Source: Marinimicrobium agarilyticum DSM 16975
GTDB lineage: Bacteria; Pseudomonadota; Gammaproteobacteria; Pseudomonadales; Cellvibrionaceae
Assembly: GCF_000423345.1 (NCBI RefSeq)
Contig: NZ_KE384008.1
Span: forward strand, 190,857 to 254,856
Direction of reading: 5' to 3'
Length of the DNA: 64,000 nucleotides
This document shows, in pieces, positions 43,346 through 52,504 of this stretch; position 1 is the first letter of the stretch; every line of letters begins with the position of its first letter. The notes beneath the pieces are model-generated. The model was not told where the DNA came from, did not search any database, and saw only the letters and a program-made list of their open reading frames with translations. A program made the position numbers and the translations under genes.

Positions 43346-43374
43346 GCGCCGGGCGTTGGAGCCACGGCGCTTTT
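43346..43374 (+). terminator. Possible terminator after the ABC operon
   Basis: GCGCCG (43346-43351) pairs with CGGCGC (43365-43370), followed by TTTT. The stem is short, so confidence is low. It lies between convergent genes. Confidence 0.35.
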
Positions 43375-43386
43375 GCATATCTGTGT

Positions 43387-43896
43387 TCAGGACGCTCGTC
43401 GACGGAACAGCGGCAGTGGCTGATCGACCGAGGTCTGGTAGTACTCGGTAAAGTCTTTGAGTGCCTCAATGGCCGGCTCCAGATGGTGCTCTCGCTCCGG
43501 TCCGAAATCCAGGGCGTTGACACCGCAGCGGCGCAGGTAGCAGGCCTGCTCCGCCAGGAAGTACCCCACGGCCCGAAGCTCTCCGGTGAAGTCAAAACGC
43601 TCGCGCAGCAGCCGGGCGGTACTGAACGCACGGCCATCGGCGAACGCCGGAAAGTGTACCGCCACCAGCGGAAAGCGTTTGGCTTCATCGCCCAGTTCGT
43701 CCGCGGTCTCGTCGGTATCCAGCCATACGCCAATATCGGAGCGCTCCGCCAGAGCGTCGTGCTGGGCCTGCCAGACTTTCAACGGCACGATCACCTTGCC
43801 GCCGGGAACCTTTGCCTCGGCTGCTTCGCCTTCGGGCTTTGCCATCAGCGTCCAGTCGTTGTCGACAATGGCGCCGTCTTTAACTAGCTTTGGCAT
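43387..43896 (-). CDS. DUF934 protein linked to sulfite reductase
   Basis: The 169-residue protein belongs to DUF934, which is regularly encoded right after the ferredoxin-type CysI. It has the blocks DIGVWLDTDETADELG, FPLVAVHFPAFADGRAFSTA, RLLRERFDFTGELRAVG and a VNALDF segment near the end. Its role in sulfite reduction is suspected but unproven. The ATG at 43896 has AGGAG upstream and lies inside the 3' end of cysI, a 17-base overlap, so translation is probably coupled. Confidence 0.9.
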   Translation of the reverse strand: MPKLVKDGAIVDNDWTLMAKPEGEAAEAKVPGGKVIVPLKVWQAQHDALAERSDIGVWLDTDETADELGDEAKRFPLVAVHFPAFADGRAFSTARLLRERFDFTGELRAVGYFLAEQACYLRRCGVNALDFGPEREHHLEPAIEALKDFTEYYQTSVDQPLPLFRRRAS

Positions 43897-45544
43897 AAAC
43901 GCGCTCCTTGAAGGGGGCGATACCCACCCGGTTGACAGTGTCGATAAAAGGCTCTTCTTCGGTACGTGTCTCGACGTACACATCGATGATCTTCTGGACC
44001 ACGCCGGGCATATCCTCGGCGTTGAACGAGGGGCCAATCACCTTACCGAGCGAGGCGTCGTTGCTGGAGTTGCCACCCAGAGTGACCTGGTAGAACTCCT
44101 CACCTTTTTTGTCCACGCCCAGAATACCGATGTGGCCCACATGATGGTGGCCGCAGGCATTCATACACCCGGAAATGTTCAGGTCGATGTTGCCCAGGTC
44201 GTAGAGGTAATCCATATCGTCAAATTGACGCTGGATCGCCTCGGCGATGGGGATGGACTTGGCGTTGGCCAGGGAGCAGAAATCGCCCCCCGGGCAGCAG
44301 ATCAGGTCGGTCAGCGTCCCGATGTTAGGGGTGGCGAAGCCGGCGGCCTTGGCTTTCTGCCATAGGTCGTAGAGGTCGGCCTTGCGCACATCCGCCAGCA
44401 CCATGTTCTGTTCGTGAGTGGTTCGCACTTCGCCAAAGCTGTAGGTATCGGCCAGGTCTGCCAGGGTTTCCAGTTGCCGGTCGGTAATGTCCCCCGGCGC
44501 GATACCGGTGGGCTTCAGCGACAGGTTGACCGCGGCATAGCCGGGCTTTTTGTGGTCGCGCACATTGCGCTTGAGCCAGTTTGAGAAGGCCTTGTTCTCG
44601 CTCGCCAGGCGGTCGATTTCCGCCTGAATGGCGGTATCATCGGCCGCTTCGTAGTCCGGCTCGGTAAAGTAGCTCTTGGCCCGGTCGATTTCCTCGCCGG
44701 TCAGGGTGGCGCTCCCGTCCTTGAGGTGTTCCCACTCCGCTGCGACTTTCTCGGCGAAAACGTCGGGCGTCATGGCGCGGACCAGAATTTTGATCCGGGC
44801 CTTGAACTTGTTATCGCGCCGCCCGAACTGGTTGTAGATCCGCAGGATCGCTTCCAGATAAGTCAGCAGGTGTTGCTCGGGCACGAACTCGTTGATCAGA
44901 CTGCCCACCACCGGTGTGCGGCCCAGGCCTCCGCCGACGAAAACGCTGAAGCCCAGCTCGCCGGCGTCGTTGCGCACGATCTGCAGGCCGATGTCGTGCA
45001 CGCGAATAGCGGCGCGATCTTCCTCGGTCGCGCTCACGGCAATCTTGAATTTGCGCGGCAGGAAGGCGAATTCCGGGTGGAAGGTGGACCACTGGCGGAT
45101 CAGCTCGCAGTAGGGGCGCGGGTCCACCAGCTCGTCGGTGGCGACGCCGGCGAACTGGTCGGTGGTGGTGTTTCGGATGCAGTTACCGCTGGTCTGGTTA
45201 CAGTGCATCTCCACTTCCAGCAGTTCGTCCAGAATATCCGGCACCTCTTCCAACTGAGGCCAGTTGAGCTGGATGTTCTGGCGGGTGCTGACGTGGCAGT
45301 AGCCTTTGTCATAGGTACGGGTAATGTGCGCGAGTTTACGCAGTTGGCGGCTGTTCAGCAGGCCATAGGGCACACAGATACGCAGCATCGGCGCCAGGCG
45401 CTGAACATAGAGGCCATTCTGCAGCCGAAGTGGCAGAAATTCCGCCTCCTCCAACTGCCCGTCCAGATACCGTTCCATTTGGGCGCGAAACTGCTTGACG
45501 CGTTGGCCCTGGATACGGCGGTCGTATTCGTCATAAATGTACAT
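43880..45544 (-). CDS. cysI: Nitrite/sulfite reductase hemoprotein (CysI type)
   Basis: The enzyme reduces sulfite to sulfide with a coupled [4Fe-4S]-siroheme centre. The duplicated ferredoxin/hemoprotein fold is visible: LLNSRQLRKLAHITRTYDKG in the first half, and cluster ligands CPGGDFC and SGCMNACGHHHVG in the second. The start at MYIYDEYDRRIQ matches Pseudomonas CysI, and upstream in-frame sequence looks non-coding. The length of 554 fits the Pseudomonas form. Its cofactor is made by CysG at 16805. Confidence 0.92.
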   Translation of the reverse strand: MYIYDEYDRRIQGQRVKQFRAQMERYLDGQLEEAEFLPLRLQNGLYVQRLAPMLRICVPYGLLNSRQLRKLAHITRTYDKGYCHVSTRQNIQLNWPQLEEVPDILDELLEVEMHCNQTSGNCIRNTTTDQFAGVATDELVDPRPYCELIRQWSTFHPEFAFLPRKFKIAVSATEEDRAAIRVHDIGLQIVRNDAGELGFSVFVGGGLGRTPVVGSLINEFVPEQHLLTYLEAILRIYNQFGRRDNKFKARIKILVRAMTPDVFAEKVAAEWEHLKDGSATLTGEEIDRAKSYFTEPDYEAADDTAIQAEIDRLASENKAFSNWLKRNVRDHKKPGYAAVNLSLKPTGIAPGDITDRQLETLADLADTYSFGEVRTTHEQNMVLADVRKADLYDLWQKAKAAGFATPNIGTLTDLICCPGGDFCSLANAKSIPIAEAIQRQFDDMDYLYDLGNIDLNISGCMNACGHHHVGHIGILGVDKKGEEFYQVTLGGNSSNDASLGKVIGPSFNAEDMPGVVQKIIDVYVETRTEEEPFIDTVNRVGIAPFKERVYAKAS

Positions 45545-45941
45545 AGAGGGCTGATTTACCTGTACTGCCAGTCGTTGTTGCCATGGGGCGGAAAGCCGGT
45601 GTCGGCCAGCCCTGGGGCGGTGGTTAGACGCCGCGGAGGATACACGAAAACCACGCCGGAGGCGACCCTCGGCGGCGGCTCGGGCGCGAGTCGAGACTCT
45701 AATGAGGTGCGTAAAATAGCAAAAAAGGGGGTGGCAACTGAACAATCGATTTGGGCTAATCTAATGCCCGGTGGTTATATGCCGCCCCGCCGGGCAGAAC
45801 CCGGGCCTCCCGGCACGGACTTGTCAATCTCCGGACGTTGTGATTAGATCTGCTCTTCAAAGGCGCTGGTCGGTAGGCTCAGGTCCAGCGATGATCCTTG
45901 ACTGAAACCCATCATTTGAACGACAGGGGAGAATAAAAATA
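45545..45941. other. Intergenic region upstream of cysI
   Basis: This 397-base gap between divergent cysI and a small membrane gene holds no recognisable gene, repeat or clear promoter. A TATATG and several A/T-rich runs near 45710-45780 are the only promoter-like features. A CysB site cannot be assigned by eye. Confidence 0.5.
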
Positions 45942-46079
45942 ATGGCTGAGAATACTGACGTCATGCACCAAAACGCAGAACACGAAGATCAGGGTGACGG
46001 TGTCGCCGACGCCATTGCGGCCGTCGCGCTGATTGCCATTTTTGTGGTCACCTGTATCTACTGGGTCAGCGGTCAATAG
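45942..46079 (+). CDS. Tiny single-pass membrane protein
   Basis: This 45-codon reading frame (MAENTDVMHQNAEHEDQGDG at the start) has an acidic soluble N-terminus. One strong membrane segment, AIAAVALIAIFVVTCIYWVS, is followed by GQ and a stop. GGGGAG lies about 11 bases upstream. No family is recognised. It lies between cysI (divergent) and a MarR-type regulator. Codon use looks like its neighbours. It could be a small subunit or regulator of a membrane complex, but this is not shown. Confidence 0.6.
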   Translation: MAENTDVMHQNAEHEDQGDGVADAIAAVALIAIFVVTCIYWVSGQ

Positions 46080-46243
46080 CCGGACGACCCCGCGTTGGCT
46101 CCGCTTCAGGAGCCAAGCTCCCGCTCAATAACAAGCACGGTCGCCAGGCTCCGTTTGGCAGGTGGTCTTTTTTGAGATAATTGCACTGTCAACTAATGTC
46201 TGGCAGGATAAGGTTATCTGTTGACCACTCCTGCGAGGGACTT

Positions 46244-46726
46244 ATGCTCGGCTCCGATCGTACCGCCGGTTCGGCGTTTCACCTTCACAACAGTTTCACG
46301 TTCTGGATCGCCCGGCTGGCGAGCTGCATGCGCGAGGCCTTTAACGAGGCGCTGGCGGAGCACGATGTCAGCTGGCCCCAGTGGATGATCCTGAACGTCC
46401 TCTTCCACGAGCTGGCCAATACCCCGGCACAGATCGCCGACAATATCGCTGTGGATCGCTCCGCCGTCACTCGCCTACTGGACCGACTGGAGGCGAAAGA
46501 CCTGGTTCAACGCGAGCACGATGGCCTGGATCGGCGATCGGTCAAAATTCACCTGACGCGGGCCGGAAAGCAGTTGGTCCAGAATCTCAATGAGCAGGCG
46601 GTCAACCATCAGAACCGGTTCCTGAATCAGCTGCATCCCACCGAACTCAGAGCGTTCAAGGGCAATATCCAGAAACTGCTTCGAGCGGTGGATATCGATA
46701 GCAGCCAGCTCTGGAAGCACGTATAG
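46244..46726 (+). CDS. MarR family transcriptional regulator
   Basis: This 160-residue regulator has the MarR winged helix. SWPQWMILNVLFHELANTPA leads into the recognition region DNIAVDRSAVTRLLDRLEAK, and the wing DGLDRRSVKIHLTRAGKQ follows. It binds DNA as a dimer; the ligand and targets are unknown. I chose the ATG at 46244 because GAGGGA lies just upstream; a longer TTG form is less likely. The convergent DUF2970 gene follows 12 bases later. Confidence 0.9.
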   Translation: MLGSDRTAGSAFHLHNSFTFWIARLASCMREAFNEALAEHDVSWPQWMILNVLFHELANTPAQIADNIAVDRSAVTRLLDRLEAKDLVQREHDGLDRRSVKIHLTRAGKQLVQNLNEQAVNHQNRFLNQLHPTELRAFKGNIQKLLRAVDIDSSQLWKHV

Positions 46727-46738
46727 CCGCGCCGCTCG

Positions 46739-46963
46739 CTAACCGGCGTTTGCCAGCACCAGCCGTACGATGAAGAGCACTCCGAATACAAACACGGCGG
46801 TGAAAATAACGCCCGCAATGATATAAGTGGCGACGCTGCCACTGGTAAAATCCCGCTCGCGGTTCTTGCTGCTCTGCACGCCGAAAGCGGCCGCCAGGGT
46901 ACTGAGTATGATCTGGAAGACGTTGGGCTTTTTAGGGGTTTGGTCGTCGTTCTGGTTGCTCAT
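46739..46963 (-). CDS. DUF2970 small membrane protein
   Basis: The 74-residue protein matches DUF2970. A short basic N-terminus leads to STLAAAFGVQSSKNRERDF, then a single membrane segment (residues 45-68, AGVIFTAVFVFGVLFIVRLV). The function is unknown. It is convergent with the MarR gene and divergent from the RluA-family gene. Confidence 0.85.
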   Translation of the reverse strand: MSNQNDDQTPKKPNVFQIILSTLAAAFGVQSSKNRERDFTSGSVATYIIAGVIFTAVFVFGVLFIVRLVLANAG

Positions 46964-47021
46964 TAGAAGGCCCGTTTACGCGAGAGACTGTTGAAAGCCA
47001 AGGGTTGAAAGTAGAAGGTCT

Positions 47022-47693
47022 ATGACAAAACCGATCGACCAACTGACGGTGCTGCCGCCCTGTGACGAATCACTGGAGATTGTACGCGAGGCGTCAAGCT
47101 TTGTGGTGCTGAATAAACCCCCGAGGCTGTTGACCGTTCCCGGCCGGCATCCGGCAAATCGCGACAGCGTCATTGAACGGCTGCGGGTCGAGCACCCGCA
47201 GGTGCACGCGGTGCATCGTCTGGACTTTGATACGTCGGGGCTGTTGGTCGTGCCTTTGACCAAAGCCAGTCTATCGCACCTCAGTCGTCAGTTTCAGGCC
47301 CGTTCGGTGGAGAAGGTCTATACGGCGGTCGTTCAGGGCATTGTGAAAGAGGACGAGGGTGAAATCAATCTGGCCATGGCACCGGACCCTGAAGCGCGCC
47401 CGCGCAGTAAAATCACTGAAGACGGCAAGCCGGCGCTGACCCGCTTCAGGGTGCTGGCGCGGGATGAGCAGCGGGGCACCACGCGGTTGGCGCTGCACCC
47501 GGTGACCGGGCGGTCCCATCAACTGCGCCTACATTGCCAGGCCATCGGTCACCCCATTTTGGGGTGTGAGTTTTATGCGCCGGCGGAGGTGGTGGCCATG
47601 GCGCCCCGTCTGCTGTTGCATGCATCCAGTCTGGCGTTTGAAGATCCTGAGACGGGCGAAACACTGACTTTCTCTTCCCTCGCGCCTTTTTAG
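47022..47693 (+). CDS. RluA-family RNA pseudouridine synthase
   Basis: The catalytic motif is VHRLDFDTSGLLVVP near residues 65-79, whose Asp is the nucleophile, with EKVYTAVVQG and HPVTGRSHQLRLHCQAIGHP following. There is no S4 domain. At 223 residues it is of RluA/TruC size. The exact target base cannot be told from sequence; RluA (23S U746 / tRNA U32) is one option. AGAAGG precedes the ATG. Confidence 0.9.
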   Translation: MTKPIDQLTVLPPCDESLEIVREASSFVVLNKPPRLLTVPGRHPANRDSVIERLRVEHPQVHAVHRLDFDTSGLLVVPLTKASLSHLSRQFQARSVEKVYTAVVQGIVKEDEGEINLAMAPDPEARPRSKITEDGKPALTRFRVLARDEQRGTTRLALHPVTGRSHQLRLHCQAIGHPILGCEFYAPAEVVAMAPRLLLHASSLAFEDPETGETLTFSSLAPF

Positions 47694-47705
47694 CGGGAGC
47701 CTGTT

Positions 47706-48011
47706 TTACGAGGGTGAACGCCAACGGGCAAGCTCTGTTTTCAGCCGCTCGCTCTCCTCCAGTAAATCCAATACCAGGGCAATGCCCGCGAGATTGATAC
47801 CCAGATCCCGGTGGAGGTTGACCGCCCGGCGCAACCGCACGAGGTTGTGCCCGGCGAATGCCCAGCGGCTGGCGTCTGGCTCAAGCGGATCAATCACGCC
47901 CTCCTGCACGAGTTCGACCACAAAGTCGACTTCCACGTGACAGTTGCGGCAAAGCTCTCCCAGGGTCAGCTCAATGTCTTCTTCCAGTATGGTTCCGGTC
48001 AGGCTATTCAT
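47706..48011 (-). CDS. cbpM: Chaperone modulator CbpM
   Basis: CbpM binds the J-domain of CbpA and inhibits it. The 101-residue protein shows the MerR-like helix pattern of the family, with TLGELCRNCHVEVDFVVELV and GHNLVRLRRAVNLHRDLGIN. It starts three bases after the cbpA stop, the usual cbpA-cbpM arrangement, so the pair is one operon. Confidence 0.92.
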   Translation of the reverse strand: MNSLTGTILEEDIELTLGELCRNCHVEVDFVVELVQEGVIDPLEPDASRWAFAGHNLVRLRRAVNLHRDLGINLAGIALVLDLLEESERLKTELARWRSPS

Positions 48012-48014
48012 GGG

Positions 48015-48983
48015 TCACGCCTCCAGATGACGACGGGGGTTGTAGGGAGCGGCCTGGGCCAGCTTCCGGTAGAGTTCGGCCACCGCTTCATCGTGAGCGG
48101 GTGGGGCGTGAATACTCAGCTCCGCATAGAGGTCTCCGGGCGGAGTGCCCGGCAGCCCCCTCTCCTTTAGGCGCAACTTGCGCCCGGACTGGGAGCCGGC
48201 GGGAATTTTCAGGTCCACTTTGCCCGATGGCGTCGGGATCTGGACCTTGGTCCCCAGAGCGGCTTCCGAGGGCGTCAGGGGGAGGTTGAGAAACAGGTCC
48301 TTGCCCTCCAGGCGGAAGTGCCTGTGGGGTTTGAATTCGATTTCCAGGTAGAGGTCGCCGCTGGGCCCGCCCCCCATTCCGGCGGAACCCTGCCCGGCGA
48401 GGCGAATGTTCTGTCCGGCCTTGATGCCTTTGGGAATTTTGACGTTCAAGGTCCGGGGCTTATTAATAACCCGCCCCTGGTCATCGACCTGCTGCTGGCG
48501 CAGGGTGATCTGACGCGTGGCGCCGTTGTAGGCGTCTTCAAGGTCGATCTGGACCTTGGCGTGTTGGTCTTCCCCTCGGCTGCGAAAGCCGCCACCCTGT
48601 TGGAAGCCACTGGCGCGAAAGCCTCGCTGGCCGAAAAGGCTTTCGAAGAAGTCGCTGAAGTCTCCGGCGCCCATGCCTCCCATGCCTCCCGTATGGGAGA
48701 AGCCGCCTTCACTGAAGCCGCGGTCCTGTCCCCAGTCCGGTGGTGGCTCGAAGTCTTGCCCGCGCTGCCATTGGCTACCCAGTTGGTCGTAGGCGGCGCG
48801 TTTTTCGGGGTCTTTGAGGACTTCGTAAGCTTCGCCCAGTTCTTTAAACTGGTCTTCGGCGTTGGGGTCTTTGTTCAAGTCGGGGTGGTATTTGCGGGCC
48901 AGTTTTCGGTAGGCCCGTTTGATATCGTCCTGGGAGGCGGTTCGTTCGACGCCCAGGGTTTTGTAGTAGTCCTTGTATTCCAT
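48015..48983 (-). CDS. cbpA: Curved DNA-binding J-domain protein CbpA
   Basis: CbpA is a DnaJ-type co-chaperone that also binds curved DNA. The J domain (residues 1-70) has the HPD motif in [12 protein letters not shown] Gly/Phe-rich linker (75-115) follows, then two C-terminal substrate-binding domains with no zinc finger. The absence of Zn cysteines separates it from DnaJ. The length of 322 is a little above E. coli CbpA. AGAGGT precedes the ATG. Confidence 0.94.
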   Translation of the reverse strand: MEYKDYYKTLGVERTASQDDIKRAYRKLARKYHPDLNKDPNAEDQFKELGEAYEVLKDPEKRAAYDQLGSQWQRGQDFEPPPDWGQDRGFSEGGFSHTGGMGGMGAGDFSDFFESLFGQRGFRASGFQQGGGFRSRGEDQHAKVQIDLEDAYNGATRQITLRQQQVDDQGRVINKPRTLNVKIPKGIKAGQNIRLAGQGSAGMGGGPSGDLYLEIEFKPHRHFRLEGKDLFLNLPLTPSEAALGTKVQIPTPSGKVDLKIPAGSQSGRKLRLKERGLPGTPPGDLYAELSIHAPPAHDEAVAELYRKLAQAAPYNPRRHLEA

Positions 48984-49107
48984 ACGTGACCTCTTGAATC
49001 ACCCGAAAATACAGTAGGCGAGGTGGCTTACTCTTAATATACAGTCTTTATTGTGGGGGCGTGTTGATGTCTATCAAGTGTTTTTGGAGTGGTTGTGGAT
49101 GCATTTC

Positions 49108-49232
49108 GTCCGGTCGGGGGTGGGGTACACCCTTCGGAGACCCGCCGTGAATACATCCATGAAGGCTTCTCATCGGCATCCATGCCTCAGAGAGTCTCCG
49201 AAGGGTGTACCCCACCCCCTCCCTCAGCACTT
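49108..49232 (-). repeat. Structured palindromic repeat, copy 10 (type A)
   Basis: This is a reverse copy. The arms at 49112-49141 and 49194-49223 match at 28 of 30, with differences only near the outer end. P2 is GGCATGGATGCC. P3 reads TTCATGGATGTA in element orientation, one stem pair broken, loop motif CATGGATG kept. Confidence 0.95.
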
Positions 49233-49261
49233 CGACTCAATGTTGGTCACAAACTTTCAAA

Positions 49262-49386
49262 TTACTCGGAGGCCACCGAAGGGGTGTATGGGGCCGGGAC
49301 TCTCTGAGGCATGGATGCCGATGAGAAGCCCCCAGGGAAGGGTTTACGGCGGGTCCCGGCCCCATACACCCCTTCGGTGGCCGGAC
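49262..49386 (+). repeat. Structured palindromic repeat, copy 11 (type A)
   Basis: The arms at 49271-49300 and 49353-49382 are perfect, 30 of 30. P3 is CCCAGGGAAGGG; one stem pair is lost while CAGGGAAG is kept. With copy 10 it fills the gap between cbpA and yjbQ (48984-49416). Confidence 0.97.
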
Positions 49387-49416
49387 GTGCAGATAAGTGA
49401 CTAACTCATAGAGCGT

Positions 49417-49845
49417 TTATCCTTGATCGTCCCCCTGGACCGTCGCCACCAGAGTTCGGCCACCGGCACGGTTGCGGTGCTCGCACAGATAGATACCCTG
49501 CCAGGTACCGAGATTCAGGCGCCCGTCCGTGATCGGCACCGTGACGCTCGCCCCCAGAATCGAACACTTGATATGTGCGGGCATATCATCATCGCCCTCA
49601 TAATCATGCTCGTAATAGGGCGCGCGTTCCGGTACAAACTCATTGAAATGCCGTTCCAGGTCACCGCGTACCGTCGGATCCGCATTCTCATTGATCGACA
49701 GCGACGCCGAGGTATGCTGAATAAACAGATGCAACAACCCACAGCGAAGGTTTTCAATGGGCGGAATAGCCTTCAACACCTCATTAGTGACCAAATGAAA
49801 ACCACGACTTTTGGCGGGAAGGCGAAATTCGGTTTGCTGCCACAT
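49417..49845 (-). CDS. yjbQ: YjbQ family protein (secondary thiamine-phosphate synthase)
   Basis: This 142-residue UPF0047 protein has the family blocks [59 protein letters not shown] and [19 protein letters not shown]. Members show weak thiamine-phosphate synthase activity; their main role is unclear. The conserved His and Asp/Glu are present. The ribosome site is weak. It is the only gene between two repeat-filled gaps. Confidence 0.92.
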   Translation of the reverse strand: MWQQTEFRLPAKSRGFHLVTNEVLKAIPPIENLRCGLLHLFIQHTSASLSINENADPTVRGDLERHFNEFVPERAPYYEHDYEGDDDMPAHIKCSILGASVTVPITDGRLNLGTWQGIYLCEHRNRAGGRTLVATVQGDDQG

Positions 49846-49962
49846 AGGAAAAAGACCCTCAACGGTTCAAAAAACGCTTTCAAGAGTAACGCACTGCCGC
49901 TGAGGTGCAAGCTTGCGCAGGGTCACACAATTGACAGCGCTGTCTTTTTTTCGAAGGGACTA

Positions 49963-49971
49963 TGGTAGAAT
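49963..49971 (+). promoter_or_regulatory. Extended -10 candidate for the GH3 gene
   Basis: TGGTAGAAT has the TGn extension and a five-of-six -10, in the context GGTAGAATGCGCGG shared with the icd candidate. A TTGACA at 49931 is too far (29 bases) to serve as its -35. Confidence 0.45.
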
Positions 49972-50019
49972 GCGCGGCCTTATAGTCGAATTAACCATGA
50001 AAATGGAGTGTTTGTCGTT

Positions 50020-52470
50020 ATGTTCAACGCCTCCCGCCAAGTGACCTGGCCCCGGCTGAAAAGCGCGCTGGAAAAGGACAATGCCATCGAGCACCGTGTC
50101 GAGGAGTGGCTCGGGAAAATGTCGCTGGAGCAGAAGGTCGGGCAGATGATTCAGCCCGAGATCAAGCAGGTGACGCCGGAGGATATCCGGGAGTATCACT
50201 TGGGCTCGGTGCTCAACGGCGGCGGGAGTGTGCCCAATAACGACCGCTACGCCCAGGCGAGCGACTGGGTGGCGCTGGCGGATCAGTTCTGGAATGCGTC
50301 CATGGATGAGTCCGAAGGCCACTTGCCCATTCCCATCATGTGGGGGACCGACGCGGTCCACGGTGTGGGGAATCTGGTGGGAGCGACGCTGTTCCCCCAC
50401 AACATCGCGCTGGGTGCGGCCCAGAACCCGGAGTTGCTTCGCCAGATCGGGGAAGTCACCGCCCGGGAAATCGCCGCGACCGGCCTGGACTGGGACTTTT
50501 CACCCACTGTAGCGGTGGCTCGCGATGACCGTTGGGGGCGCACTTACGAGTCCTGGTCGGAAGATCCGGACCTGGTTCGGGCCTACGCCGGCGAGATGGT
50601 CAAAGGGTTGCAGGGGCAGGGCGGCGAATGCCTGGATGAACATCATGTGATTGCTACCGCCAAACACTTTATCGGGGACGGTGGCACGGTGAACGGCATC
50701 GACCGGGGCGACAACGTCGACTCGGAAGCCACGCTACGCGACATTCACGGCGCGGGCTATTTCAGCGCCATTGAAGCTGGTGTCCAGGCAGTGATGGCCT
50801 CGTTTAACAGCTGGCACGGCGAGCCGCTGCACGGGCACTACCATTTGTTGACCACCGTACTGAAAGAGCAACTGGGCTTTGACGGGCTGGTGGTTGGAGA
50901 CTGGAACGGTCACGCGTTTATTCCCGGCGCCGAAGTGCTCAACTGCCCCCAGGCCATCAATGCGGGTCTGGATATTTTTATGGTGCCGCACCCCGAGTGG
51001 AAAACCCTTTTCCACAATACCGTTGATCAAGCGAAAGACGGCACCATTCCCATGAGTCGTATTGACGACGCCGTGCGTCGTATCTTGCGCGTCAAGTTGA
51101 GAGCGGGCCTGTTCGAGCGGAAAAAGCCCTCCAGCCGTGCGCTGGCGGGCAAGCAGTCCGAACTGGGCGCCGCCGAACACCGGGCCGTGGCCCGCCGTGC
51201 AGTGCGGGAGTCGCTGGTGCTGCTCAAGAATCGCAACGACCTGCTGCCCCTCAACCCCAAGCAGCGCATCCTGCTGGCGGGTGACGGCGCCGATAACATC
51301 TCCAAGCAGGTCGGCGGTTGGTCGATTACCTGGCAGGGGACCGGCACCAGCATGGAGGATTTCCCCGGCGCGACGACGATCCGTTCCGCCTTTGAGTCGG
51401 TGGTCAGTGACGCCGGGGGTGAACTGGTTGTCAGCCCGGCGGGAGAAACCGATCAGCCCGTGGACGTGGCCGTGGTGGTGTTCGGGGAAGACCCCTACGC
51501 GGAAATGCAGGGGGACGTCCAGAACGTGCAATACAAGCCCCGGGATACCCGAGATTGGGAGTTGTTGAAGTCGCTCAAAGCCAAGGGGATTCCCGTCGTC
51601 TCCCTGTTCGTTACCGGCCGCCCGCTCTGGGTGAACCGCGAGTTGAACGCCTCGGACGCCTTCATGGTGATCTGGCAGCCCGGTACCGAGGGGGCGGGCG
51701 TGACCGATGTGCTCTTTACTGACGCCCAGGGCCAGGTTCAGCACCCGGTTAAAGGCAAACTCAGCTTCTCCTGGCCCTCAAGGCCGGATCAGGCCCCGCT
51801 GAACATGGGTGAGGCGGGCTACCAGCCGCTATTCCCGTTTGGTTATGGCTTGGAATACGGGCAGCGCGACGAACTGGCCGACAACCTGTCGGAGGAGGGG
51901 TTGCAACTGCCGGCCACCGAGGCGGTGTGGGAGCTGTTCAAGTTCCGTCCGTTGGATGCCTGGCAGATTGAGGTTGAGGGCGGCAAGAACGACCGCGCCG
52001 TGATGTCGGGCAACCGGATTGAGGTTTCCACGGTGGTGGTGGACTCGGTGGATCGGGAGGTTCAGGAGGACGCCCGACACGCCCGATGGAATGGCGAGGG
52101 TTTTGGTCTGGTCTCGCTGGCCACTCGGGATCGGCAGGTGCTGACCGACTATTGGCGTTCCAAAGGCGCTTTGGTGGTGGATATTAAGGTGGACGCCGCG
52201 CCCTCGGCACCGGTGAAGTGGCTGGTGGGCTGCGGTCCTTCCGCGGCGTCGGAGGTGGATGTGACGTCGGAGCTGCGGGACTTGGAAGGGGAGGGTTGGC
52301 AGACGCTGGTCATTGCCCTGGACCGCTTCCCGGATGTGGGTTCGGATTTCGGTCTGGTATTGCCTCCCGAAGAGTTCTTCACCCGCGTCCTGGAGCCTTT
52401 CACTCTGACCACCGAGGGCACTCTGGATCTGACATTCTCGGGCATCCGGATCGAGAAGAGTCGGGCTTGA
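50020..52470 (+). CDS. GH3 beta-glucosidase, ExoP-like, apparently not exported
   Basis: The 816-residue GH3 enzyme cleaves terminal beta-glucosides. The (beta/alpha)8 domain has KVGQMIQPEI, IMWGTDAVHGVGN, the KHFIGDGGT block and the nucleophile Asp in VVGDWNGH (Asp294). The alpha/beta sandwich domain follows, and a C-terminal beta-rich domain (residues 620-816) resembles marine ExoP enzymes. No signal peptide is visible, so it probably acts on imported cello- or laminari-oligosaccharides in the cytoplasm. I chose the ATG at 50020 (GGAG 11 bases upstream) over an in-frame GTG at 50008. Confidence 0.9.
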   Translation: MFNASRQVTWPRLKSALEKDNAIEHRVEEWLGKMSLEQKVGQMIQPEIKQVTPEDIREYHLGSVLNGGGSVPNNDRYAQASDWVALADQFWNASMDESEGHLPIPIMWGTDAVHGVGNLVGATLFPHNIALGAAQNPELLRQIGEVTAREIAATGLDWDFSPTVAVARDDRWGRTYESWSEDPDLVRAYAGEMVKGLQGQGGECLDEHHVIATAKHFIGDGGTVNGIDRGDNVDSEATLRDIHGAGYFSAIEAGVQAVMASFNSWHGEPLHGHYHLLTTVLKEQLGFDGLVVGDWNGHAFIPGAEVLNCPQAINAGLDIFMVPHPEWKTLFHNTVDQAKDGTIPMSRIDDAVRRILRVKLRAGLFERKKPSSRALAGKQSELGAAEHRAVARRAVRESLVLLKNRNDLLPLNPKQRILLAGDGADNISKQVGGWSITWQGTGTSMEDFPGATTIRSAFESVVSDAGGELVVSPAGETDQPVDVAVVVFGEDPYAEMQGDVQNVQYKPRDTRDWELLKSLKAKGIPVVSLFVTGRPLWVNRELNASDAFMVIWQPGTEGAGVTDVLFTDAQGQVQHPVKGKLSFSWPSRPDQAPLNMGEAGYQPLFPFGYGLEYGQRDELADNLSEEGLQLPATEAVWELFKFRPLDAWQIEVEGGKNDRAVMSGNRIEVSTVVVDSVDREVQEDARHARWNGEGFGLVSLATRDRQVLTDYWRSKGALVVDIKVDAAPSAPVKWLVGCGPSAASEVDVTSELRDLEGEGWQTLVIALDRFPDVGSDFGLVLPPEEFFTRVLEPFTLTTEGTLDLTFSGIRIEKSRA

Positions 52471-52504
52471 TTTGAGTGGCGGAATAGAGGCGCTTCGAAG
52501 TAGA

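Noticed and set aside
49931-49971. TTGACA at 49931 as the -35 of the GH3 promoter
   Set aside because: The spacer to TAGAAT is 29 bases, far outside the workable range.
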